A stretch of 42,271 nucleotides of DNA, taken from contig DASTKT010000189.1 in the NCBI GenBank assembly GCA_035715725.1, forward strand, positions 1 to 42,271. Direction: 5' to 3'. The DNA comes from JADGGV01 sp035715725 (GTDB lineage Bacteria; Gemmatimonadota; Gemmatimonadetes; Longimicrobiales; RSA9). Below, piece after piece: positions 30,777 through 39,800 of this stretch (position 1 is the stretch's first letter; each line of letters begins with the position of its first letter). The position numbers were made by a program, and so were the translations under genes. The notes under the pieces are model-generated. The model ran no database searches, was not told where the DNA came from, and was given only the letters and a program-made list of their open reading frames with translations.

Positions 30777-32135
30777 ATGCGGCAGATGCAGAAGGTACTC
30801 TGGACGAAGGGCGTGCTCCTCACCCCGCAGCACCTCCAGACCCAGGACCGGTATCTGGAGGACCTGGTCGCGTTCGAGCTCTCGTGCCTGAGCTTCCGGC
30901 CGTGGGGCTTCAGCCGGCTGGAGATCGATCAGGAGGCGCTGGCGGGCGGCACCCTCGCGCTCTCCGCCGCGGCCGGGATCCTGCCGGACGGACTGCCGTT
31001 CGAGATCCCGCAGGCGGATGCGCCGCCGGCGCCGAAGCCGCTCGAGGAGCACTGGCACCCCGATCATCCGACGCTGGACGCGTATCTGGCCATCCCGGAG
31101 CACCGGATCGGCGGGCTGAACGTCTCGATCGCCCGCGGCGACCGTGGCACGCGCTACACCGCGGAGGTGGTCAGCCGCCGGGACGAGAACACGGGGCTGG
31201 CCGAGAAGCCCATGCAGGTGGCGCGCAAGAACTTCCGGCTGATGGTCGAGGGCGAGACGCTGGACGGCCACGTCGTGCTTCCGGTGGCGCGCGTCGTCCG
31301 GGCGGCGAGCGGAGCGTTCCAGCTCGACCCGCAGTTCGTGCCGCCGCTCGTCGACTTCGCGGCCAGCGACTACCTGAAAGCCATCAACCGCCGGCTGGTC
31401 GAGCTGCTCACGGCAAAGAGTGGTGCGCTCTCCGGCATGCGCCGCCAGCGCAACCGCGGGCTCGCGGACTTCGGCATCTCCGACGTGGCCAACTTCTGGC
31501 TGCTCTACACGGTGAACACGCACCTGCCGCGGCTGCGCCACCTGTTCGAGACGCGGCATGGCCATCCGAGCGAGCTGTACGCGGCGATGGTGGCGCTGGC
31601 CGGCTCGCTGACGACGTTCTCGACGACCCTCAGCCCGCGCAGCCTGCCGGCCTACGACCACGCCGAGCCGTCGGCCTGCTTCCGCGAGCTGGACGGCATC
31701 ATCCGCGAGCTGCTCGAGACCGTGGTGCCGACGAACCACGTGACGCTGCCGCTGACGCCGCAGGAGCCGTCGATCTACGCCACGGCCGTGGACCAGGACC
31801 GCTACTTCGCGGCGACGCAGATGTACCTGGCGATCAAGGCCGACATGCGGCAGGAGGAGCTGCTGCGGAGGGTGCCGCAGCTCGTGAAGCTGAGCTCGGC
31901 GGACCAGCTCGACCGCCTCATCCGGCAGGCGCTCCCGGGCGTGCCGATGCGGCACGTCCCGACGCCGCCGAGCGCGCTGCCGATCAAGCTGGATTACCAG
32001 TATTTCGCGTTGGAGCGGTCGGGAGCGGACTGGGATGCGATCCGGCTGGCGCGGAACCTGGCGGCGTACGTCCCCTCGGACTTCCCGGCGCCGCAGCTCG
32101 AGTTGGTGATCCTGCTCCCCGGCGCCGACCGCTGA
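30777..32135 (+). CDS. tssK: TssK baseplate protein, copy 1
   Basis: A 452-aa TssK (VasE/ImpJ) family protein that links baseplate wedges to the TssL/TssM membrane complex. Family blocks are VLWTKGVLLTPQHLQTQDRY at the N-terminus, ILPDGLPFEIP, KNFRLMVEGE, VLPVARVVRAASGAFQLDP, the shoulder segment LYAAMVALAGSLTTFS with LPAYDHAEPSACF, and the C-terminal receptor-like region RVPQLVKLSSADQLDRLIRQ then LDYQYFAL. The ATG at 30777 has GGGAGG about 10 nt upstream; the ATG at 30786 is an alternative. It diverges from the tssB operon. A second tssK lies 2.5 kb away. Confidence 0.96.
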   Translation: MRQMQKVLWTKGVLLTPQHLQTQDRYLEDLVAFELSCLSFRPWGFSRLEIDQEALAGGTLALSAAAGILPDGLPFEIPQADAPPAPKPLEEHWHPDHPTLDAYLAIPEHRIGGLNVSIARGDRGTRYTAEVVSRRDENTGLAEKPMQVARKNFRLMVEGETLDGHVVLPVARVVRAASGAFQLDPQFVPPLVDFAASDYLKAINRRLVELLTAKSGALSGMRRQRNRGLADFGISDVANFWLLYTVNTHLPRLRHLFETRHGHPSELYAAMVALAGSLTTFSTTLSPRSLPAYDHAEPSACFRELDGIIRELLETVVPTNHVTLPLTPQEPSIYATAVDQDRYFAATQMYLAIKADMRQEELLRRVPQLVKLSSADQLDRLIRQALPGVPMRHVPTPPSALPIKLDYQYFALERSGADWDAIRLARNLAAYVPSDFPAPQLELVILLPGADR

Positions 32136-32140
32136 GCCGC

Positions 32141-32162
32141 GGCTCCCCGGCGTCGGGGAGCC
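32141..32162. terminator. Bidirectional hairpin between convergent genes
   Basis: Perfect 9-bp arms GGCTCCCCG and CGGGGAGCC around a GCGT loop, exactly in the 30-nt gap between the tssK1 stop and the stop of the converging GEFTR-repeat gene. There is no T-tract on either side. Confidence 0.6.
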
Positions 32163-32165
32163 CGC

Positions 32166-34370
32166 TCACGGCCCCCGCAGCCCGAAGTACAGGAACAGTC
32201 CCACCGCCAGCAGTACGATCACCACGACCGCGATGATGAAGAAGAGCGACGACGGCGCTTTCGGCGCCGGCGCGCCCGCGGGCACCGGCGGCGGAGCCGG
32301 AGCCGGAGCCGGCGCGGGCGCCGCCGCCGGGGGCGGCGGCGCCGCGGCGATGATGCGCGTGAACTCGCCCGGACCGGCGAACGCCGGCGGCGCCGGTGGC
32401 GCCGGCGGACCGGCCATGAACGGGTTCGGCCCGACGACCTGCGGCGGCGGGAAGCCGCCGGGCGCCTCCGTCCTCCCGGGAGCGCCGAGGCGGTCCAGGT
32501 AGCTGTCGCCGGTGTCGTTCAGGCCGCGCGCGGGCGGGCCCGCGCCGAACGGGTCGTGCGACGGCGGCGGCGGGAACGGCGTGGGCGGTGGGCCGAAACC
32601 CGCCGCCGCCGGGGCGGAGAAGACGCCCGACGCCGACTCCCCCGGCCGGTAACCCGGAGACGCCGGCGCGGCGGGCGGGGGCAGCTCCGGCCCGCTCCCG
32701 CCCGGCCCTGACGACTCCCCGAAGAACCGCGTGAACTCGCCGGGGCGGGAGCGCGGCGATGGGGGCGGCGACGGCGCGGGCTCGTCGCGCAACCGGAGCA
32801 GCGGCTCCGGGGGCGCGGGCGGCGGCGGCGCGAAGGACGGTACGGGCGGCGCCGACGGCGACGCCGGCGGCGGCACGGCGGCGAACATCGCCGTGAGCGA
32901 GCCGGCCTCCGGACGCTGCGCCGGCGGCTCCGCGAGCGGCGACGCCGGCGGTGGCGCGAGCGGCGCGGGGGGTGGCGCCGCGGCGGTGGCCGGCGCCGGG
33001 ACCGGCGGCTCGGGCATGGCGGGCTTCGGCGGCGGCGCGAGCAGCGGCTCCGGCGGCGCGGCCGGCTCGACCGGCCGCGGCTCGGCGGGCCGCGCCTCGG
33101 AAGGGCGCGGGCCGGCCGCCTGGAACATACGGGTGAACTCGCCGGGCCCCTTCGCCGGCGCAGCCGGCGGCGGCGCGTGCGACGGCTTCGCCGGCGGCGG
33201 GGGTGCGAACGGGCCGGATTCCTGGGCCGCCGCGGGCGGGGGCGCAGGAGTCGGCGCCGGCGGGAGCGGCGCCGCGGTCTCCTGCGGCGTGCGCCACGCG
33301 GTCGCGGGCGGCGGCGTGGGCGCCGGTGGGAACGGTGCCGGCGCCGGCGGTTCCGCGGCCGCGCCGGAGGGCGGTGTGGCGCCGAGCGGCTGCCCGAAGA
33401 GCGCCGCGAACTCGCCGGACGTGGACGCCTCCGGCGCCGGCGCGGGCGGCTCGACCGGGCGCGGCGGTGCCTCCGGCGTCCGCGGCGCGGGGGACGGTGC
33501 CGGCGTCGAGTCGGCCGGCTCGACCGGGTGTGGCGCACCACCGGGCGACGCCGCCCGGAAGAGGCGAGTGAATTCCCCCGGCTGCCGCGCGGGCGCCGGC
33601 TCCGCCGGTGCGGCCGGTTGCGCGGGCGCCGGCTCCGCCGCCGGTGGAGGCGGCGGCGCGAAGAGCGGCTCCACGCCGAACGTCCGCGAGGCGGGAGCCG
33701 GGCCGAGGCTGGCCTGGCCGAGCGAGGTTGCGCCGACGCTCCCGGCCGGCGCGGGCGGTTCCGCGTCGGCGCTCGCCACCGGTGCGGGCGGCGGGGTCGC
33801 GGGGACGATCGGCGCCGCCGGTGGCGGCGGGGGCGGTGCGGTCTGGGCGAGGATCGGCGCCGGAGGGGCGGCCGGCGGTGCGGTCGCCGGCGGCGGCACG
33901 GGTGCCGGGTGGGGCGTCGGGCGCGGCTGCGGGCCGGCAGCCGCGGGGGGCGCCACCGACTCGAACGCCGAGGAGGCGGTCGGTACCCCCTGTGACCAGG
34001 CCGGCGGCACGTGGACGGTGGTCCCGGGCGCGGCGACCGGCGCCGCGGGCGCGGGTGGCGCGAGGGCCGCGTCGACGGGCCCGATCTTCGTGGCGAGCCA
34101 CGCCGGGAGCGTCTGGAAGTCGATCACGAACTTCGTGACGACGACGGGCGCGCCGTCGACCGCGGTCACGTCGAGGACCGCGCGCCGGTCCTGGGCGGAT
34201 AGCCGCTCGATGCCGGCGAGGAGGGTGCGCTGCTCCTCCTCGGCGAGCGTGCCGAGGAAGTGCACCATGACCACGGCGCCGGTGGAGGCCATGGCGTGAT
34301 GCGTACGCACGCCGTCCTCGGTCACCTGGCGCAGGAGCTGGTAGCGGGCGTGAAACTCGGCGCTCGTCAT
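32166..34370 (-). CDS. Tail-anchored proline-rich scaffold with repeated GEFTR motifs
   Basis: A 734-aa protein with three parts. Residues 1 to about 95 form a small folded domain; its FHARYQLLRQVTEDG and AVVMVHFL segments resemble the first strands of a protein-kinase N-lobe without a P-loop. Residues about 95-700 are a disordered Pro/Ala-rich linker. The C-terminus has one membrane helix (LFFIIAVVVIVLLAVGLFLYF) and only a few residues after it, as in a tail anchor. Six short motifs are spread along the linker: GEFTRLF, GEFAALF, GEFTRMF, GSLTAMF, GEFTRFF and GEFTRII. The start at 34370 (MTSAEFH) is preferred to the ATG at 34406. It is the only minus-strand gene in this block. I recognise no named family; a membrane-tethered docking scaffold for T6SS or kinase partners is inference. 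Confidence 0.8.
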   Translation of the reverse strand: MTSAEFHARYQLLRQVTEDGVRTHHAMASTGAVVMVHFLGTLAEEEQRTLLAGIERLSAQDRRAVLDVTAVDGAPVVVTKFVIDFQTLPAWLATKIGPVDAALAPPAPAAPVAAPGTTVHVPPAWSQGVPTASSAFESVAPPAAAGPQPRPTPHPAPVPPPATAPPAAPPAPILAQTAPPPPPPAAPIVPATPPPAPVASADAEPPAPAGSVGATSLGQASLGPAPASRTFGVEPLFAPPPPPAAEPAPAQPAAPAEPAPARQPGEFTRLFRAASPGGAPHPVEPADSTPAPSPAPRTPEAPPRPVEPPAPAPEASTSGEFAALFGQPLGATPPSGAAAEPPAPAPFPPAPTPPPATAWRTPQETAAPLPPAPTPAPPPAAAQESGPFAPPPPAKPSHAPPPAAPAKGPGEFTRMFQAAGPRPSEARPAEPRPVEPAAPPEPLLAPPPKPAMPEPPVPAPATAAAPPPAPLAPPPASPLAEPPAQRPEAGSLTAMFAAVPPPASPSAPPVPSFAPPPPAPPEPLLRLRDEPAPSPPPSPRSRPGEFTRFFGESSGPGGSGPELPPPAAPASPGYRPGESASGVFSAPAAAGFGPPPTPFPPPPSHDPFGAGPPARGLNDTGDSYLDRLGAPGRTEAPGGFPPPQVVGPNPFMAGPPAPPAPPAFAGPGEFTRIIAAAPPPPAAAPAPAPAPAPPPVPAGAPAPKAPSSLFFIIAVVVIVLLAVGLFLYFGLRGP

Positions 34371-34586
34371 GGCTGGCTGTGTTTCGGGGCAGGGAAGCGG
34401 CGGCATGGGGGCCCGGAAGTACGGACGGCTGTTCCCCTGCCGGCGGCGCCCTTATACTAGGCCCGACGACATTCCAGGGCAAACGTTCCGCCGGTTCGAT
34501 CGACTCCACGACAATCCTGGTCGCGCCGGTGTCGGCGCGGTGGCGGCCGCGCCGCGTGCGGTCTCGCGGGCGGCCCGGAGGAGCGC
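34371..34586. other. Divergent gap between GEFTR scaffold gene and tssK2
   Basis: A 216-nt divergent control region. The AT-rich core CTTATACTAG at 34451-34460 could serve as -10 in either direction. The remainder is GC-rich with no gene supported. Confidence 0.45.
34453..34458 (+). promoter_or_regulatory. Candidate -10 element for tssK2
   Basis: TATACT, five of six consensus bases, about 130 nt ahead of tssK2. No good -35 is seen at 16-18 nt. On the opposite strand the same core reads TAGTAT and could serve the scaffold gene. Confidence 0.38.
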
Positions 34587-35936
34587 ATGAAGCTATTGTC
34601 CCGCGTGGTCTGGAGCGAGGGAATGCACCTCGCGCAGCACCACTTCCAGGCGCAGAGCGGCTACCTCGAGAGCCTGACCGGCTTCGTGGTCGCCAACCTG
34701 TACTTCCGGCCGTACGGCGTGGCGGGCCTCGAGCTGGACTCCGAGGCGCTGCTGAACGGCGTCGTGTCGCTGACCCACGCGCGCGGGCTCATGCCGGACG
34801 GCATGCCGTTCCATTTCCCGGAGGACCCGGCGCCGGAGCCGCTGGACATCCGGCAGCTCTTCTCCCCGACGCACGACAGCCACGTCGTGCTGCTGACGAT
34901 CCCGGCGGAGCGGCCAGGGCGCGCCAACTGCGCGCTCGGCGCCGCGGCGCCGGATGGGCTGCGCTACTCGGCCGAGGTGCGCGCGTTCCCGGACGACCTC
35001 ACGGGCACCGACGAGAAGCCGGTGGTCGTGGCGCAGAAGAACTTCCGGCTCGTGCTCGATCAGGACCGGCCGGAGGGCGCCGTGGCGCTGCCGATCGCGC
35101 GGGTGCGGCGCGACGGCTCGGGGCACTTCATCTACGACCCGAGGTTCGTGCCGCCGTCGGTGCAGATCGGCGCGAGCGTGCGGCTGATGGAGCTGACGCT
35201 CCGACTCATCGAGATGCTCGAGGCGAAGGCGGCCGCGATCCAGGCGGACCGGCGCGAGGCGAACACCTCGCTGGCCGACTTCGCCTCGAAGGAGATCGCC
35301 AACTTCTGGCTCGCGCACGCCATCCACTCCGCGCTGACGCCGCTGCGCTACCATCTCGAGACGCGCAGCTCGCACCCGGAGCAGTTGTACGTGGAGCTGG
35401 CCCGGCTCGGCGGCGCGCTGTGCACGTTCTCGCTGACATCGACCCCGCGGGACCTGCCGGCCTACGACCACGACGACCTCGAGCGCACGTTCGACGCGCT
35501 GGAGCGGCACATCCGCGACCACCTCGACCTGGTCGTGCCGACGAACTGCATCCGCATCCCGGTCACGCCGACCGACCAGGGGCTCTACACCGGCGCCGTC
35601 GTCGACCGGCGCGTCCTCGGCCGGGCGCGCTGGTTCCTCGGCGTGCGCTCGTCGGCCACCGCGAGCGAGGTCGTCTCGCGCGTGCCGAAGCTCGTGAAGG
35701 TCTGCTCGGCCAAGCACATCGTGCGCCTGGTGCGGGAGGCGTTCCCCGGCCTCGCGCTGGAGCACGTCGTCTCTCCGCCGTCGGAGCTCTCGCCGAAGAT
35801 CGGCGCGCACTACTTCGCGATGCAGACCGCCGGGCCGTGCTGGGCGTCGATCGCCGAGACGTCGCAGCTCGGGCTGTACGTGCCGGCGGCGATCCCGGAC
35901 GTCGAGCTCGACCTCGCCGTGATCGTGGACGGTTGA
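34587..35936 (+). CDS. tssK: TssK baseplate protein, copy 2
   Basis: A 449-aa TssK. Family blocks are RVVWSEGMHLAQHHFQAQSGY, LMPDGMPFHFP, KNFRLVLDQDRPEGAVALPIARV, FIYDPRFVPPSVQIGAS, EIANFWLAHAIHSALTPL, LYVELARLGGALCTFSL, LPAYDHDDLERTF and RVPKLVKVCSAKHIVRLVRE. The same block order occurs in tssK1 with many substitutions, so this is an old paralogue rather than a recent copy. GGAGGAG lies close upstream of the ATG at 34587. It is followed by a candidate terminator and then tssL. Two TssK proteins in one cluster may form mixed or alternative trimers. Confidence 0.96.
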   Translation: MKLLSRVVWSEGMHLAQHHFQAQSGYLESLTGFVVANLYFRPYGVAGLELDSEALLNGVVSLTHARGLMPDGMPFHFPEDPAPEPLDIRQLFSPTHDSHVVLLTIPAERPGRANCALGAAAPDGLRYSAEVRAFPDDLTGTDEKPVVVAQKNFRLVLDQDRPEGAVALPIARVRRDGSGHFIYDPRFVPPSVQIGASVRLMELTLRLIEMLEAKAAAIQADRREANTSLADFASKEIANFWLAHAIHSALTPLRYHLETRSSHPEQLYVELARLGGALCTFSLTSTPRDLPAYDHDDLERTFDALERHIRDHLDLVVPTNCIRIPVTPTDQGLYTGAVVDRRVLGRARWFLGVRSSATASEVVSRVPKLVKVCSAKHIVRLVREAFPGLALEHVVSPPSELSPKIGAHYFAMQTAGPCWASIAETSQLGLYVPAAIPDVELDLAVIVDG

Positions 35937-35944
35937 GCCGCGCC

Positions 35945-35974
35945 CCGGCATCCCGGGTGTGGCCGGCCTTTTTT
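35945..35974 (+). terminator. Candidate rho-independent terminator after tssK2
   Basis: Arms CCGGC (35945-35949) and GCCGG (35962-35966) are followed by CC and a TTTTTT run at 35969-35974, the only T6 tract I noticed in the window. A smaller CCCGG/CCGGG hairpin at 35944-35957 competes with it. Confidence 0.5.
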
Positions 35975-35982
35975 CGGCACCT

Positions 35983-35988
35983 TATATT
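35983..35988 (+). promoter_or_regulatory. Candidate -10 element for tssL-tssM
   Basis: TATATT, five of six consensus bases, with TGGCCG 17 nt upstream as a poor -35. It directly follows the candidate terminator and lies about 60 nt ahead of tssL. Confidence 0.42.
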
Positions 35989-36049
35989 TCGCAGCTCGTG
36001 GCGGGCCCGAGCCGTTCCGCCCGCCACCCTCGCCTGACGGAGCCTCGCC

Positions 36050-36784
36050 ATGTCCGCCACACTCGCGACAGCCGCGCCGGTAGCACCGAGCGTACCCCGC
36101 CGCGGCGGGGAGCTCGCGCTCCTGTTCCAGGAGGCGTTCACGGTCGCCGCGCGCGTTCGCTCGAACCGTCAGTCCGTGGTGGACGCCGGGGCGTTCCGCG
36201 CCCACATCAAGCAGTTGCTGACCGCCGCGGACCGGGATGCGCGCCAGGCCGGCTATGCGCCGGATCTCGCGAGGCTCGCGGTCTTCGCCTACATCGCGTT
36301 CCTCGACGAGTCCGTGCTGAACTCGCCGCAGCCGTCGTTCGCGGGCTGGGCGCGGCAGCCGCTGCAGGAGGAAGTCTTCGGCGAGCACGTCGCGGGGGAG
36401 ACGTTCTTCCGCTACCTCGGCGAGCTGCTCGCGCGGCCGGACTCGGACGAGCTGGCGGACGTGCTCGAGGTCTTCCAGATCTGCCTGCTGCTGGGGTTCC
36501 GCGGGAAGTACGGCACCGGCGGCCGGGACAGCATGCACGGGATCGTCTCCGCCGTCGAGCAGAAGCTCCAGCGGATTCGGGGCGGCGCGGGTCCGCTCTC
36601 GCCGGCGTGGGCGCCGCCCACGGGCGAGGTCGCGCAGGTGGCGGCGGACCCGTGGGTGCGCCGCCTCGGCGTCTTCGCCGTCGCGAGCCTCGTCGCCACG
36701 GGGCTGCTGTTCGTCATGTTCCGGGTCCTGCTGTCCTCCGGGGCCCACGACATCCAATCGCTGGTCACGCAACTCGTCCGGTGA
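36050..36784 (+). CDS. tssL: TssL (DotU) inner-membrane protein
   Basis: A 244-aa DotU family protein. The cytoplasmic hook domain includes LLFQEAFTVAARV near the start, AYIAFLDESVLNS at 80-92 and CLLLGFRGKYG at 145-155. A single C-terminal membrane helix is at about 205-228, followed by a short periplasmic tail with no OmpA-like peptidoglycan-binding domain. The ATG at 36050 has GGAG 8 nt upstream. TssL binds TssM, encoded 52 nt downstream, and TssK in the baseplate. Confidence 0.96.
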   Translation: MSATLATAAPVAPSVPRRGGELALLFQEAFTVAARVRSNRQSVVDAGAFRAHIKQLLTAADRDARQAGYAPDLARLAVFAYIAFLDESVLNSPQPSFAGWARQPLQEEVFGEHVAGETFFRYLGELLARPDSDELADVLEVFQICLLLGFRGKYGTGGRDSMHGIVSAVEQKLQRIRGGAGPLSPAWAPPTGEVAQVAADPWVRRLGVFAVASLVATGLLFVMFRVLLSSGAHDIQSLVTQLVR

Positions 36785-36836
36785 CGCCCACGGCGCGCCG
36801 CGCTGCACCGGCCCCTCGCCTCCGGGTGACCGCTCC

Positions 36837-39800
36837 ATGAAGAAGGTCTGGCTCATCGCCGCGGCCACGTTCCTGGCCTTCGTCGCCGCCGCGGCCCTTG
36901 CCACGAAGCTGGTGCACGTGGGACCGCGCGAAGCGTGGATCCTCCGCATCGCCCTCATCGTGCTCGGCCTGCTGTGCGCCGCGGTGGTGTTCGTCTTCCT
37001 GGCGCGGAAAGCGAAGAGTCAGCCGGCGGCGGCGGACGACGAGATCGACGCCGCGGTCGGCGCCGCGCAGGGCCGGCTGAGCGCGGCGGCGAACGCGAAG
37101 CTCGGCCGTCTGCCGATGGTTCTCGTGCTCGGGCCGACGGGCGGCACGAAGACGACGCTGGTGACGCGCTCGGGCCTCGAGCCGGAGCTGCTGGCCGGCC
37201 AGGTCTCGCGAGGCGACGCGGTGGTCCCCACCGCCGCGGTGAACCTGTGGTACTCGGCGGGGAAGGTGCTGGTCGAGGCGGGCGGCGGGCTGCTCGACCA
37301 GCCGGAGCGCTGGGGGCGCCTCGCGCGGCGCATCCAGCCCGACCGGCTTCCGGCGCTGTTCAAGAAGGGTGCGCTCTCGCCGCGCGTGGCGGTGGTGTGC
37401 TTCCCGTGCGACGAGTTCCTGAAGCCCGGCGCGAGCGAGTCGGTGCCTGCGGCCGCGAAGAAGCTGCGCGCGCGTCTGACCGAGCTGTCGCAGGCGCTCG
37501 GGATCCGGCTGCCGGTCTACGTGGTCTTCACGCGCGTCGACCGGCTGCCGCACTGGGACGAGTACGTCCAGAACCTGAGCCGCGAGGAGGCGCAGGAGGT
37601 GCTCGGCGCGACGCTCCCCGGGCTCGCCGTCGCGAGCGCGTCGGCGTACGCGGAGCGCGAGTCGGCGCGGCTGGGCGACGCGTTCCGCGAGCTGTACCGC
37701 TCGCTCGCGCTGCGCCGCCTGTCGGTGCTGCCGCGGGATGCCCGCGAGGATGCGCGCGCCGGCGCCTACGAGTTCCCGCGCGAGTTCCGCAAGATCGGCG
37801 ACCTGGCCGTGCAGTTCCTGGTCGAGGTCTGCCGGCCGAGCCAGCTCTCGGTGAGTCCGTTCCTGCGCGGCTTCTACTTCACGGGCGTTCGCGCCGTCGT
37901 CGTCACGGACGCCGCGCTGCCGCAGGCACCGCAGGCGCCGGCGCCCGGTCCGGCGCTGAACGTGGCGGCGACGTCGGTGTTCGATCCGCGCCAGCTCCAG
38001 GCGGCCGCGGCCGCGGCGGCCTCGACCCGCGGCTCGCGGCGCGTGCCGGAGTGGGTCTTCCTCCCCGGCATCTTCCAGCGCGTCGTGCTGCAGGACGAAG
38101 GCGCCATGGCGGTCACGCGGGGTGGGACGCGGGTGAACCTGCTGCGCCGGACGTTGCTGGGCGCGGCCGCCGCGGCGTCCATCGTGCTGGCGCTGGGCTT
38201 CACCATCGCGTACAAGAACAACCACGACCTGGAGCGCGGATCGCTGGCGGCGGCGCGCGGCGTCGAGGTGGTCGGCTCGGTGGAGGCGGGCGCGGCGCCG
38301 CTCGACGCGCTCGGCCGGCTCGAGGCGGTGCGCACGGAGCTGGCGCGGCTGCGGCAGTACGACCGCGCGGGCCACCCGTGGCGGCTCGGCTTCGGCCTCT
38401 ATGCCGGCGACGACCTGCTCGCGCCGCTGCGGCGCCTCTACTTCGATCGCTTCGAGCGCGTGATGTGGGGGCAGACGCGGGCCAAGCTGGTGGGGACGCT
38501 GCAGGCGCTTCCGCCGCAGCCGAACGGCGCGCAGCAGTACGACGTCATCTACGACGGGCTGAAGGCGCACCTGGTCACGACGAGCGAGTGGGCCCGCAGC
38601 ACGCCGGAGTTCCTGACGCCGGTGCTCATGCGCTACTGGCCGCCGGCGGCCGCCACGAACGCGGAGGGCACGGACCTGGCCAGGCGCCAGTTCGATTTCT
38701 TCGGCTCGGAGCTGCCGCTCGGCAACCCGTACTCGCAGCAGGCGGACGAGCAGCTCGTCGCCTCGACGCGCGTCTTCCTCGGCCAGTTCGAGGGCGTCGA
38801 CCAGTTCTACTCGTCGATGATCGGCGCGGCGGGCCAGCGCGCGGCGTCGGTGCAGTTCAGCCGGCTCTTCCCCGGCTCGGCGGCGGTGGTGCGGAACTCG
38901 TACGAGGTGCCGGGCGCGTTCACCCGGCAGGGCTGGGAGCTCGTCCAGGCGGACCTCAAGAACGTGGACCGGCTCTTCGCGCGGGAAAAATGGGTGGTCG
39001 GCGAGCGCGCGCTCTCGGCGGAGGACCGCGTCCGGCTGGCGCAGCAGCTCCGCGAGCGGTACGTCGCCGACTACCTGCGGCACTGGGAGGAGTACATGCG
39101 CGCCGGCTCCGTCGTCGGCTACAACGGCGTGGGCGACGCGGCGATGAAGCTCGGCCAGCTCGCGGGGAACCAGTCGCCGCTGCTGCAGATGCTCGCGCTG
39201 GCGTCGACGAACACGGCGGTCGACACGGCGGTCGTCGGGAAGGCGTTCCAGCCGGTGCACACGGTCGTGCCGCCCGGGACCGACAAGTACGTGGTCGAGG
39301 CGAACGCGCCGTACGTGAAGGCGCTGGGCGGGCTCCAATCGGCGCTGCAGACGGCGGCCACCATGCAGGGCCCGCAGCGGACGATGGCGCTCAGCCAGGC
39401 GTCGACCAGCGCGAACGACGTGAACGGCGCGATCCAGCAGGTGACGCAGGGCTTCAAGTTCGGCGGGGACGCGGCGGCCGTGGGCGACATGGTGCGGCGC
39501 CTGCTCCAGGCGCCGCTGCGGCTCTCGCTCGACATCATCAGCGGCCTGCCGGCGGAGGAGGCGAACGCCAAGGGCGCGGCGCTGTGCCAGCAGTTCGGCG
39601 GCGTGACGGGGAAGTTCCCGTTCAACCCGCGCGCCTCGGCCGAGGCCAGCATGGACGAGGTGACGCAGGTGTTCGGCCGCCCGAACGGCGCGATCTGGAC
39701 GGTGCCGCAGCAGGCGCTCCAGGGGCTGGTCGTGCAGCAGGGGAGCGGCTTCGCGGCGGCGGCCGGCGCCGTGCCGGCGCCCGGCCCGGCGTTCCTCGGC

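Noticed and set aside
32519..33541. Arg/Pro-rich frame inside the scaffold gene, and a Gly/Ala-rich frame on the opposite strand (32731-34299)
   Set aside because: Both are shadows of the Pro/Ala codons of the GEFTR linker; neither has a ribosome site or folded-domain pattern.
32270..34000. GCCGGCG-rich near-repeats resembling a tandem DNA repeat
   Set aside because: They follow from Pro/Ala codon runs. Units are irregular at DNA level; only the encoded GEFTR motifs are truly repeated.
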